DNA from: Scilla litardierei
Taxonomy: Eukaryota; Streptophyta; Magnoliopsida; Asparagales; Asparagaceae
Direction of reading: 5' to 3'
NCBI GenBank assembly: GCA_030789695.1
Contig: CM061138.1
Coordinates: 14,022,214-14,086,213 of the forward strand
DNA length: 64,000 bases
Every line of letters begins with the position of its first letter. Positions within the stretch are counted from its first letter, which is position 1. The notes under the pieces are model-generated. The model was not told the origin of the DNA, did not search any database, and worked only from the letters and a program-made list of their open reading frames with translations. Below are positions 12,401-22,830 of the stretch, in pieces. A program made the position numbers and the translations under genes.

Positions 12401-15400
12401 TTTGGTTTAATTAGGACAGATTTATCATGTTTTTTGGATTACGTATGCTTTTGATACTATTGAAATATTTAATCATGGGAGATTCATCGATTTTTAAGAG
12501 CATTACAAGGTTAGGGTTTTGAAATATCAAATCAGAAGTGTAATTTGGTTGTTGATTATCTAATTAAGAGAAAATTTTGGGTTCTAATTAGGGAGAGATT
12601 CATATTTTTTTTGGATTAATTAAGAGAGATTCATCATTTTTTGGATTACCTATTCTTTTGACACTATTGAAATTTTTGATACTATTGAAATATCTAATAC
12701 ATGAATAGCATTAAACCATTAATTAAGAGAGATCGTCAATTGTTTATTGGACTAGTCATAACCCGTGCTGCTGGCACGGTTCATTTAAGATTTTCCCTGT
12801 TTGGGATGTTTGCTATTGAAGTACTAAGATAAACATAATTAGTGTTAACTTAATATAGCTGATCACTTCTCCTAGACCTGTTTGGGATGCTGTTTGGGAT
12901 GTTGCTATTGAAGCACTAAGATAAACATAATTATTGTTACCTTAATATAGATGATCACTTCTCCTAGACCTGAGTGGAAAAAATGAGTGGCATAAGTTAG
13001 TCAGTGGCTTCGGCATTATTTAATTTTTTTGCGAACTAGCGGACTCGAGAGGATCTCGTTTTGGGGAAGGTCAGGTTTTTAATCTCTAATTCGGAATGTA
13101 GTTTAGTGTTTTCGTTATTGATTCTCTAATTAGGAGAAAATTATGGGTTCTATTAAAGTTTTTTGGAATTACTTATGCTTTTATTTTGGTTTTTTTGCAG
13201 TTTTTCTACGCTCCCTCTCTCCTTGCAAATCAAGAGGCTCCTGTTTTTATTAACGTCGAGACTCAACTGGATCTCTTTTGGCAGAAAGGTTAGATTTTTG
13301 AAATATCTAATTAGGAGATCAATTGGTTATTGATTCTTTAATTTGGGAAAATTTTTAGGTTCTCGTTAGGGGAGATTCATCAATTTTTTTGGGTTTAATT
13401 AGGACAGATGTATCATGTTTTTTGGATTATGTATGCTTTTGACACTATTGAAATATTTAATCATGGGAGATTCATCGATTTTAAGAGCATTACAAGGTTA
13501 GGGTTTTGAAACATCAAATCAGAAGTGTAATTTGGTTATTGATAATCTAATTAAGAGAAAATTTTAGGTTCTAATTAGGGAGAGATTCATATTTTTTGAT
13601 TAATGAAGAGAATCATCATTTTTTGGGATTACCTGTTCTTTTGACTACTGTTGAAATTTCTAATACATGAATAGCATTAAACCATTAATTAAGAGAGATT
13701 CGGTCAAATGTTTACTTGTGACTAGTCATAACCCGTGCCTGCTGCACGGTTCATTTAACATTTTTCCTGTTTGGGATGCTGCTATTGAAGTACTAAGATA
13801 AACATAATTATTGTTAACTTAATATAGCTGATCACTTCTCCTAAGACCTGTTTGGGGATGCTGTTTGGATGTTGCTATTGAAGCACTAAGATAAACATAA
13901 TTATCGTTACCTTAATAATAGCTGATCACTTCTCCTAGACCTTAGTGGAAAAAATGAGTGGCATAAGTTAGTCAGTGGCTCGGCATTAATTTAATTTTTT
14001 TGCGAACTAGCGGACTCGAGAGGATCTCGTTTTGGGGAATGTCAGGTTTTAAATCTCTAATTCGGAATGTAATTTAGTATTTTCGTTATTGATTCTCTAA
14101 TTAGGAGAAAATTATGGGTTCTATTAAAAGTTTTTTGGATTACTTACTGCTTTTATTTTAGGTTTTTTTGCAGTTTTTCTACGCTCCCTCTCTCCTTGCA
14201 AATCAAGAGGCTCCTGTTTTATTAACGTCGAGACTCAACTGGATCTCTTTTGGCGGAAAGGTTAGATTTTTGAAATATCTAATTAGGAGTTCAATTTGGT
14301 TATTGATTCTTCAATTTGGGAAAAATTTTAGGTTCTAATTAGGAAGAGATTCATATTTTTTGGATTAATTAAGAGAGATTCATCATTTTTTGGATACATA
14401 TTCTTTTGATACTATTGAAAATTTTTAATACTATTGAAATATCCAATACATGAATAGCATTAAACCATTAATTAAAGTTAGATTCGTCGATTGTTTATTG
14501 GACTAGTCATAACCCGTCCCCCGCTGGCACGGTTCATTTAAGATTTCCCTGTTTGGGATGCTCGCTATTGAAGCTCTAAAATAAACATAATTATTGTTAA
14601 CTTAATATAGCTGATCACTTCTCCCTAGACCTGTTTGGGATGCCGTTTAGGATGCTGCTATTGAAGCACTAAGATGAACATAATTATTGTTAACTTAATA
14701 TAGCTGATCACTTCTCCTAGACATGAGTGGAAAAAATGAGTGGCATAAGTTAGTCGGACGAATCGGCATTAATTTAATTTTTTTTGCGAACTAGCGGACT
14801 CGAGAGGATCTCGTTTGGTGAAAGGTTAGGTTTTTTAATCTCTAATTCGGTATGTAATTTAGTATTTTCGTTATTGATTCTCTAATTAGGAGAAACTTAT
14901 GGTTCTATTAAAAGTTTTTTTGAGATTACTTATGCTTCTATTTTGGTATTTTTGGCAGTTTTTCTACGCTCCCTCTCTCCTTGCGAATCAAGAGGCACCT
15001 GTTTTTATCAACGTTGAAGACTCAAGTGGATCTCTTTTGGCGGAAAGGTTAGATTTTTGAAATATCTAATTAGGAGTTCAATTTGGTTATTGATTCTTTA
15101 ATTTGGGAAAATTTTTAAGTTCTCGTTAGGAGAGTACCTATTCTTTTGATACTATTGAAATTTTTGATACTGTTGAAATATCTAATACATGAATAGCATT
15201 AAACCATTAATTAAGAGAGATTCGTCAATTGTTTATTGGACTAGTCATAACCCGTGCCTGCTGGCACGGTTCATTTAAGATTTTCCCTGTTTGGGATGTT
15301 GCTATTGAAGTACTAAGATAAACATAATTATTGTTAACTTAATATAGCTGATCACTTCTCCTAGACCTGTTTGGGATGCTGTTTGGGATGTTGCTATTGA

Positions 15401-18400
15401 AGCACTAAGATAAACATAATTATTGTTACCTTAATATAGATGATCACTTCTCCTAGACCTGAGTGGAAAAAATGAGTGGCATAAGTTAGTCAGTGGCTCG
15501 GCATTAATTTAATTTTTTTGCGAACTAGCGGACTCGAGAGGATCTCGTTTTGGGGAAGGTCAGGTTTTTAAATCTCTAATTCGGAATGTAGTTTAGTGTT
15601 TTCGTTATTGATTCTCTAATTAGGAGAAAATTATGGGTTCTATTAAAAGTTTTTTGGATTACTTATGCTTTTATTTTGGTTTTTTTTGCAGTTTTTCTAC
15701 GCTCCCTCTCTCCTTGCAAATCAAGAGGCTCCTGTTTTTATTAACGTCGAGACTCAACTGGATCTCTTTTGGCAGAAAGGTTAGATTTTTGAAATATCTA
15801 ATTAGGAGTTCAATTTGGTTATTGATTCTTTAATTTGGGAAAATTTTTAGGTTCTCGTTAGGGGAGATTCATCAATTTTTTGGGTTTAATTAGGACAGAT
15901 GTATCATGTTTTTTGGATTATGTATGCTTTTGACACTATTGAAATATTTAATCATGGGAGATTCATCGATTTTTAAGAGCATTACAAGGTTAGGGTTTTG
16001 AAACATCAAATCAGAAGTGTAATTTGGTTATTGATAATCTAATTAAGAGAAAATTTTAGGTTCTAATTAGGGAGAGATTCATATTTTTTGGATTAATGAA
16101 GAGAATCATCATTTTTTGGATTACCTGTTCTTTTGATACTGTTGAAATTTCTAATACATGAATAGCATTAAACCATTAATTAAGAGAGATTCGTCAAATG
16201 TTTATTGGACTAGTCATAACCCGTGCCTGCTGGCACGGTTCATTTAACATTTTCCCTGTTTGGGATGCTGCTATTGAAGTACTAAGATAAACATAATTAT
16301 TGTTAACTTAATATAGCTGATCACTTCTCCTAGACCTGTTTGGGATGCTGTTTGGGATGTTGCTATTGAAGCACTAAGATAAACATAATTATCGTTACCT
16401 TAATATAGCTGATCACTTCTCCTAGACCTTAGTGGAAAAAATGAGTGGCATAAGTTAGTCAGTGGCTCGGCATTAATTTAATTTTTTTGCGAACTAGCGG
16501 ACTCGAGAGGATCTCGTTTTGGGGAATGTCAGGTTTTTAAATCTCTAATTCGGAATGTAATTTAGTATTTTCGTTATTGATTCTCTAATTAGGAGAAAAT
16601 TATGGGTTCTATTAAAAGTTTTTTGGATTACTTATGCTTTTATTTTAGGTTTTTTGCAGTTTTTCTACGCTCCCTCTCTCCTTGCAAATCAAGAGGCTCC
16701 TGTTTTTATTAACGTCGAGACTCAACTGGATCTCTTTTGGCGGAAAGGTTAGATTTTTGAAATATCTAATTAGGAGTTCAATTTGGTTATTGATTCTTCA
16801 ATTTGGGAAAAATTTTAGGTTCTAATTAGGAAGAGATTCATATTTTTTGGATTAATTAAGAGAGATTCATCATTTTTTGGATACATATTCTTTTGATACT
16901 ATTGAAATTTTTAATACTATTGAAATATCCAATACATGAATAGCATTAAACCATTAATTAAGTTAGATTCGTCGATTGTTTATTGGACTAGTCATAACCC
17001 GTCCCCGCTGGCACGGTTCATTTAAGATTTTCCCTGTTTGGGATGCTGCTATTGAAGCTCTAAAATAAACATAATTATTGTTAACTTAATATAGCTGATC
17101 ACTTCTCCTAGACCTGTTTGGGATGCCGTTTAGGATGCTGCTATTGAAGCACTAAGATGAACATAATTATTGTTAACTTAATATAGCTGATCACTTCTCC
17201 TAGACATGAGTGGAAAAAATGAGTGGCATAAGTTAGTCGGCGAATCGGCATTAATTTAATTTTTTTTGCGAACTAGCGGACTCGAGAGGATCTCGTTTGG
17301 TGAAAGGTTAGGTTTTTAAATCTCTAATTCGGTATGTAATTTAGTATTTTCGTTATTGATTCTCTAATTAGGAGAAACTTATGGGTTCTATTAAAAGTTT
17401 TTTGGATTACTTATGCTTCTATTTTGGTATTTTTGCAGTTTTTCTACGCTCCCTCTCTCCTTGCGAATCAAGAGGCACCTGTTTTTATCAACGTTGAAGA
17501 CTCAAGTGGATCTCTTTTGGCGGAAAGGTTAGATTTTTGAAATATCTAATTAGGAGTTCAATTTGGTTATTGTCATAACACGTGCCCGCTGGCATGGTTC
17601 ATTTAAGATTATCCCCCGCGAAATCTTTGTTTCTCAAAAAATTATTAAAATTTAAAAGAACAATAAATTAGCGTAAAAATATTTAACGGCACGAGCACCT
17701 TTAACGTGGACGCCTTCGGCGCGAAACAACAAATTCGACGCAGGCGCCTTCGACCTGGAATAACAAATTCGGCGCGGGTGTCTTTGGTGCGTTACTACAA
17801 ATTCGGCGCGCCTTCGGCAAAACAAATTAGCGCAGAACAACAAATTCGGCGCGGACGTTTTCGATGCGAAACAACAAATTAGCGTAAAAAACACGTGTCC
17901 GCGGACACGGTTCATTAAGATTTTCCACCGCGAAATCTTTGTTCCCCAAAAATTATTAAAATTTAAAAGAACAAATTAGTGTAAAAATATTTAGCGGCAC
18001 GAACGCCTTCGGTGTGGAATAACAAATTTGCGTAGAAAAACAAATTCGACGTAAGCGCCTTTGGCACGGAATTACAAATTAGTATAAAAAATTTAGCAGG
18101 CGCCTTCGACGCGGAACAACAAATTAGCGTAAAAAATTTATTGTCGGCGCGGGCGCCTTTGGCGATTGTTGTTCATCTTGAAACAGGTTCACTGGCTGCT
18201 GCCAAAGACGGATGACAGTAATTTGCTCTCTTTGGTTTGCTCAGCTCTGAGCTTTTGCCCCAAAAAAATTGTTGTTTTTGAGAGAGAGATAGAAAGCGAG
18301 AGATTTATTTTTGCCGAATTTCCAAGTTGGACCAAATTTCAAAGCTCACATTCATGGTTACAAAGCTCCTATTTTTTTGAATTAAATATTGACCCTTGGA

Positions 18401-19504
18401 TGCAAAGGATGTGGATGCATCTTGATCGTTATTGATGACTGGGACTTATCCTAGTCAGCCCTAAGATTCAAAAACAGTTGTGTTTTATATAATAGATTAT
18501 TTACGCTTTTGATACAGGTGAAATTTTTGATACGGTTGAATTATTTATTAAGGTTAGGGTTTTGAACAATCTAATTACGAGTGTAATTTGGTTGTTGATT
18601 CTTTAATTTGGGAAAATAAACAAAAATTATTTCTGGCAAAAAAACTTGTGCCCCCTAAAATTAATTTCTGAATCCGTCACTGCCTCAGGGCATTTGTTTC
18701 TGTCGAAGCCATCTCCAACCACCCTAACGTGGAAGACCAAACCACATGGTAAGGTGCATTAACTCTATGCACACGCACCACCCCCCACCAAAAAACAACA
18801 ACTCTATGCACACGCAACCCCCCCCCCCCCAAAAAAAAAACACGCGCACGTGCACAAGAAACAAAAAACAAAAAAGTGCATACCATCGGTTCTTAAAAGT
18901 GCATGACCAGTTAAATATCCATTCTGATGATTGCATGGTTTCTGTCAGCATAAATAGTATCATAATGACATGCATAAATGGTTTTGAACAGAATTTCATT
19001 AGAGTTGTATGGTATCTGATACTTGTGGATTCCATTCATACTTGTAACAACTCTAACAAGCCAAACGACAAATCAGGATTGTTTGCATTGATATGAAATT
19101 CATCACAAAACACATGAATGTAATTCCATGATTTTCTCCTTCAAAATGTTGCATTTTGTACCATTTAGCATAAGTTAACATAATTACTGTTTGAACTCAA
19201 CAGAATCAAGTATTAACATGAATTAGATCCGCAATTCATTGATTTCATTAAACAAATGGTAATTGCAAATCGAATGAAATTCAAATCCCCATCTTCTCCA
19301 AACCCACATGAAATTCAAATAACAGTACAAACACTTAACGGCGATAAAGAAATACCAAATTATAGAAAATTCTCGTTTGGATCAATATGCCCAGAAAATT
19401 CCCGTTTGGATCAAAATGCACAGATGCTACTGGAAAGCAAGCGACTTCAAGAACTAGAGATCATCATGGGTCAAAATGAATTACGATTTTTAGCAACTCA
19501 CCAT
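9362..19504 (-). CDS. COPZ: Coatomer subunit zeta (COPI coat), 3' end missing
   Basis: Zeta-COP is the small longin-like subunit of the COPI F-subcomplex that coats Golgi-derived vesicles. Four exons join in phase: 19502-19504 (ATG only), 9872-10031, 9515-9662 and 9362-9438. All have GT donors and AG acceptors. The product starts [20 protein letters not shown], the family's diagnostic N-terminus. Exon 3 carries [17 protein letters not shown] and [12 protein letters not shown]. Exon 4 carries [21 protein letters not shown]. About 129 of the usual ~177 residues are present. The last ~48 (the VLETD... end) would continue from phase 1 at 9362, and I cannot find them to the left edge. They may lie beyond the window behind the transposon insertions, or be lost. 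Splitting the start codon from the rest by intron 1 matches N-termini such as MDSCPSV in other plants. Confidence 0.9.
9515..9662 (-). CDS. COPZ: Coatomer zeta exon 3
   Basis: The acceptor GTTTGCAG is followed by CTGAGATTGC, and the donor GTCAGT starts at 9514. It has 148 nt in phase with its neighbours and encodes the core [17 protein letters not shown] and the helix [17 protein letters not shown]. Confidence 0.92.
9872..10031 (-). CDS. COPZ: Coatomer zeta exon 2
   Basis: The acceptor TTTTACCCAG precedes 10031 and the donor GTAATG follows 9872. It has 160 nt (53 codons plus 1 nt). It encodes [19 protein letters not shown] through KTNARSE. An in-frame ATG at 10046 would give an alternative N-terminus (MSFTQ...), but the clean splice acceptor and the waiting ATG at 19504 argue for splicing. 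Confidence 0.9.
10047..11030. other. Coatomer intron 1, AT-rich, nothing recognised
   Basis: This is the 3' part of intron 1 beyond exon 2. It is AT-rich and I find no exon, terminal repeat or coding remnant. Confidence 0.4.
11031..11315. mobile_element. Small MITE with CTTGTTTGGCAA ends
   Basis: The left end reads AGTCTTGTTTGGCAA...GAGTTGG and the right end reads CCAACTCCACTTGCCAAAC followed by AAGGCCTTG. These are inverted copies of each other. Inside lies a perfect hairpin, GCAACTCTGGCT with AGCCAGAGTTGC, around 11109-11135. The size and ends are typical of a plant MITE, but I could not confirm a target duplication, so the superfamily is open. Confidence 0.5.
11655..11870 (+). repeat. Two tRNA-like (SINE-type) segments
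   Basis: A box-A-like TGGCTTAGTGG at 11661 and a box-B GGTTCGAGTCC at 11704 have the spacing of a tRNA internal promoter. The same arrangement recurs, diverged, about 145 bp downstream with GAGTTCAAATCC near 11850. Neither folds into a full cloverleaf by eye, so these look like tRNA-derived SINE relics inside the hAT element, not tRNA genes. Confidence 0.4.
12042..17575 (+). repeat. Large tandem repeat array (7 units, higher-order)
   Basis: The word GCGAACTAGCGGACTCGAGA starts units at about 12042, 13031, 14002, 14786, 15520, 16489 and 17268, giving lengths of 989, 971, 784, 734, 969, 779 bp and a partial. The length series shows a block of three units repeating with a period of about 2.49 kb. 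Each unit also has an internal ~90-bp repeat (CTGTTTGGGATGCTG... GATCACTTCTCCTAGA) and a hairpin of the form CGTGCCNGCTGGCACG. A short frame starting [12 protein letters not shown] recurs but shows no protein signature. Confidence 0.85.
17576..18165. repeat. GC-rich subterminal repeats of the hAT element
   Basis: Variants of GGCGCGGGCGCCTTCGGCGC alternate with ACAACAAATTAGCG words. A ~308-bp segment is duplicated: 17610-17690 and 17918-18010 both read CCCGCGAAATCTTTGTT-like then AAATTATTAAAATTTAAAAG. A perfect CGTGTCCGCGGACACG hairpin lies near 17892. The layout suggests transposase-binding subterminal repeats. Confidence 0.55.
18683..19501. other. 5' part of coatomer intron 1
   Basis: No exon is seen. 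A short C-rich duplication (AACTCTATGCACACGCA followed by C-tracts of 6-14 bases, then A10) occupies about 18753-18842. The rest is AT-rich. An open frame at 19256-19675 on the plus strand runs antisense across exon 1 and is not supported as a gene. Confidence 0.5.
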
Positions 19505-19775
19505 GAATCCGAGCGAGAAAAGGCTCGTGAATGGCGAAGATCTGGGCGTAATATGAGAGATCTACTTAAAATTAGGCTGCAGAAGAGAGAAACCCCATCT
19601 GATATCAGCATCATAAATAAAGAACTGATAACAAAAAGGAAAGGTTTTTGGGCAAAAGATCCAGATCCATTGTGATCTGGGGAGAGAAAGATGATACCGT
19701 TAGAGAATCGAATAGCGAGAGGCGATTGGAGCAGAGGGCGAGAGAGACGAACTTTTACAAGCGAGATGTGCATAT
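19502..19775 (-). CDS. COPZ: Coatomer zeta exon 1 (5' UTR plus ATG)
   Basis: The exon ends ...TTCATG and the donor GTGAGTT begins at 19501. The only coding triplet is the start codon at 19504-19502. The rest is a CT-rich 5' leader. Its upstream limit (about 19775) is a guess; the transcription start is not visible. The start was chosen because the M joins in phase to [12 protein letters not shown] in exon 2. A 91-codon frame across this exon that stops at the donor is in another frame and is not used. Confidence 0.7.
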
Positions 19776-19792
19776 ATGTTTTATTATAAAAA
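19505..19792 (-). promoter_or_regulatory. Coatomer zeta leader and core-promoter region
   Basis: Upstream of the ATG on the minus strand is a CT-rich leader (about 19505-19775) bordered by an AT-rich stretch containing ATAATAAAACATATATG (about 19770-19790). Only this short segment separates the gene from the MITE at 19793, so distal promoter elements have been pushed away by that insertion. No experimentally known motif was identified. Confidence 0.4.
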
Positions 19793-20523
19793 GGAAGTTG
19801 CTTCGCGCACCGGCCTTTTTAATCAGTGCGCGCAAACCACTATTTACAAGTTTGACATTTACTACTGCACACATACAACTTATTTACAAGTTTGCCAGTC
19901 AAATTTAATCACCGCGCACAACCATTCAAAAATTCCAAAAAAATATTCTCGATGTGCGCGGTGAGTAAAATAACAGTGACCACCGACGGCGGCGACGCCG
20001 CTGCCGCCTCCAACCCCCTAAGACCCCTCTTCCTCTTTCTCAAGTCCCTCCGGCACACCATCATCCGACCTGTCCAGTCATTCTGTCGCCCCCTCCTCCG
20101 ACAACCCAGCGCCCCCTCCCTCCTCCGACCTCCCCAGCCCCGCCCCCTCCGCTACCCCATCCTCCGACCTCATCAACCCTCTCTTTCTCTTCCCGAGCCC
20201 CCTCCGTCGCCCTAGCCCCATCATCCGCTCCATACTCCAACCTCTCCAGCCACCTCCGCCACCCTCACCCCTCCTACGACCTTCCCAGCCCCTCCTACGA
20301 CCTCCATTCACCGACCTCCCCAGCTCTGCACCCTCCGCTAACCCATCCGCCGATCTCCCCAGACCCCTCCGCCCCATCCTCAACCCACTCCCCATCTTCT
20401 CCACTGCACATTCCAAACCCTAAAGGGGGGAGGCAAGGGTGAAAAATGGTAAAATTTGAATGGCAAACTTGTAAATAGTGGTTGTGCACGTGAGTAAAAA
20501 GGCCGGTGCACATAGCAATTCCC
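19793..20523 (-). mobile_element. Mutator-like MITE beside the coatomer promoter (~730 bp)
   Basis: The left end GGAAGTTGCTTCGCGCACCG and the right end read inward on the other strand, GGGAATTGCTATGTGCACCG, are inverted copies. The similarity continues through GGCCTTTTTA and ACCACTATTTACAAGTTTG. The core is C-rich on the plus strand, so the copy is inverted relative to 31808-32481. The flanking 9-mers do not match cleanly, so the target duplication is decayed. Confidence 0.65.
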
Positions 20524-20940
20524 AGAAAAAAATTGTGGTGGGATCATTCTTGGTTAACAATGAAGGTCAAAATGAGCTACCATATGCTATCTTGAAAATT
20601 ATCCTCTCATATTTTTTACAAACAATCTTCATATTTTAAAATCTCACAGCATCAAATATCAATTGAATCTAATGGTGTTTGTTCATCCATCTCTCAAAAG
20701 TATGAAATGGTCTATTCGAAACTTTTAAATTTGCGAGTGTTGAATGAACGTGCAAAGATGTGTGTATTGATTCGGGATATAAATTGCATATCCCCCCTCC
20801 CATTTCTGGGCATTTTATGTATATATTGTGTCTATTTTGGCTTTGATACATGTGTATTCGAGATATTGTGTAATATTAAAGCCTGCTCTCTTTTTATACA
20901 TAAAATACGATTTATATGGACTAATATTTAATTTCCTTAT
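20524..20940. other. Intergenic, nothing recognised
   Basis: AT-rich spacer between the MITE and the LTR-like block. No coding or repeat signature is seen. Confidence 0.4.
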
Positions 20941-22200
20941 TTTTCAGGTACTACTGGTTTTTTTCTAGATTTTCTGGAATTTTTCCAGAATTTTTTGGAG
21001 CTTGGAGCTATTTTTTGGGAATTTTGCAAGCCTATAAGGCTATGCTGGATTTTCAGAAAAGAAAAGAAAAAATATATAATAATTACAAAAAAAGGCCTGT
21101 GGGCCGGCCCGCTAGCCGGCCCACTTCCACGGCCCGCTCTTTGAGCGAGCCGCTGTGCGTTTCAGTTTTTTTATATCAAAAAAAATCAAACGGAGGCTGC
21201 AGCCCGCTAGGTGGTGGGCACGCGCAGCGCGCATGCCCGCGCCCAGCATGTGGGCGCCCCAGGCGCCCGCGGGTCGGGCGCCCCACGCGCTCGACCCGCA
21301 ATGTTTGTAAGGGGTTTTTGTGCGGTTTTTAGTGGGTTTTGGGTGCAGTATTCGACCCAGATGCCTCCCTGCAGGCCCGAAATGGCTGAAACACGTTTTT
21401 AATGGGTTTGGGGGCTGTTTTATTCGGCCCTAATCTTGATTTTTTCTGAAATGATGGGAGCTTGGAGGCCATGTGGATGATGGAGAAGCTTTGAGGAGGT
21501 GCTCAAGTGTGAGGAAAGCTACATTGATGATAGATTGGTGATATCTTTCCTCTCCCTCTTGTGTAGTTTGCATTTCTCATATTGTATTGAACTTTGGATG
21601 AATTTGTCTATGCATCTCATCTTGTTTAGTATGATTGAGTAGTGTGATTGGTGTGGGTTGTGATTTATTATGATGGGTTGTTAATCTTAGTTCTCAATGC
21701 CTCTTGCCTATTATATTGTTGATGTTAGATGAATTATTAGGGCACATTTTAATTGGCTAAGACCCAAGTGGGCACTCTTTGAGAAGAGACCATGTTTAAA
21801 TTTGATTAGTGCTATGATGATACATCCATCCCTATTGCAAATTGTTCTGTTCTTTAATGTTAAATATTCCGATTGGGATTCCTTAGCCGGATGATCAATT
21901 GAGTTATTTGAGGTATTTGAGCTTGATTGGCACCCATCTTGGTGAACCCACAACCCATGCTCTCCTCCTAGCTATCCTAACTCTCATTTGGTTCTCTAAT
22001 CCTACTTATTTTAGTTAGAATTATAGATTCAACACAAATTTTCCCACTCATCCACCATTAGTTGAGGTTGTTGTATCACGCTATTATCTCTCTTTATCGA
22101 TTAATTTTGCGAGTGTAGAACGACTTGTCCCTGTGATCCGACCCGGTACTCACCGGTTATATTTTATTGCATTGACACCCCTTCACTTGGGAGTGGAAGG
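20941..22200. repeat. LTR-like noncoding block (possible solo LTR or LTR remnant)
   Basis: The block has no coding frames of note. Its right part contains CGACTTGTCCCTGTGATCCG followed by ACCCGGTACTCACCGG (22110-22160), resembling the U5-type stretch CTCCCTGTGTTCGATATCCC at 41130 inside the solo LTR 39413-41231. A GC-rich segment (21100-21300) contains repeated GGGCGCCC words. I could not define TG...CA ends or a target duplication. Confidence 0.3.
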
Positions 22201-22229
22201 CGTGCCTTTGCACGTTTTCCGGTTCAACC

Positions 22230-22518
22230 ATGTATTCATATGATATTTTGTGTTTTGTGGTTTTAGAAAATGAAAGTCACGGTGAATGATTCCGACTATT
22301 CGAAAAAATATGTGAGGAAAAAATACGTGAGGGTGTACTTTGTCAGATCGCATTTGAGAAATTATTAGCTCAAATGTCAAAGATACATATTCTCATATGT
22401 TGTGAAGGGAATTTAGGGAGAAATAGGTGTAAGGGGTTAAGAGCCCCCTACCCGTGTATTTATAACTTTCAATAGTGGGTTGGATACCCAATTGGGCCCA
22501 ATGGGCCTATTCATAACA
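22230..22518 (-). repeat. copia 3' LTR (inner boundary certain, outer not)
   Basis: On the minus strand the LTR starts TGTTATGAATAGGCCCATTG next to the polypurine tract and contains a TATA-like TTATAAATACACGGG (about 22450-22465). The outer end is not resolved. 22230 is an estimate. Confidence 0.5.
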
Positions 22519-22830
22519 CTTCCCCTTATCCAATCAACATTGAAATAAGAGGTGGATTCTTCAGGATCCGAGTTAGTGTAACTGTCTTGTTAAAGAAAGA
22601 ACAGTTAACCCATAACTTCCCCTGTTTTGGGGATGTGTCTAGGGGTGGATACTTCAGGATCCAGAGTCAACGAGGGTTGCCTCGTCAAAACCTTGACTAC
22701 GGAAAACCCAGTGGGAAAAAACCTTGTAGCCAAGGGAAAAGAGTACAACTCTGCAGTTGACTCCCCCTTATCTGACCAAGCTTCAGGCTTGCAGATTTCC
22801 TATGAATCTATACATCAGTCTCCTATGTAT

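Larger units (their letters stand above)
11520..18682. mobile_element. 7.2-kb non-autonomous hAT element in coatomer intron 1
   Basis: The ends are CAGGGACAGATTTA at the left and, reverse-complemented, CAGTGACGGATTCAG at the right. A run that reads GGGGGCACGTGCCCCCC-like at the left and GGGGGCACAAG at the right follows. This is the widespread CAGGGGCGGA terminus of plant hAT (Tip100/Ac-like) elements. The flanks are CCCCAGGG (11512-11519) and CCTCAGGG (18683-18690), an 8-bp duplication with one change. The interior has no transposase. It contains tRNA-like segments, seven copies of a 0.7-1.0 kb tandem unit and a GC-rich array of short repeats near the right end. It lies inside a 9.47-kb intron. 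Confidence 0.8.

Noticed and set aside
19256..19675. 139-codon plus-strand frame
   Set aside because: It runs antisense over the coatomer 5' leader and start codon, shows no family motif and has no independent support.
19498..19773. 91-codon minus-strand frame ending at the coatomer exon 1 donor
   Set aside because: It is in a different frame from the ATG at 19504, and its end coincides with the splice donor. The spliced frame gives a conserved zeta-COP N-terminus instead.
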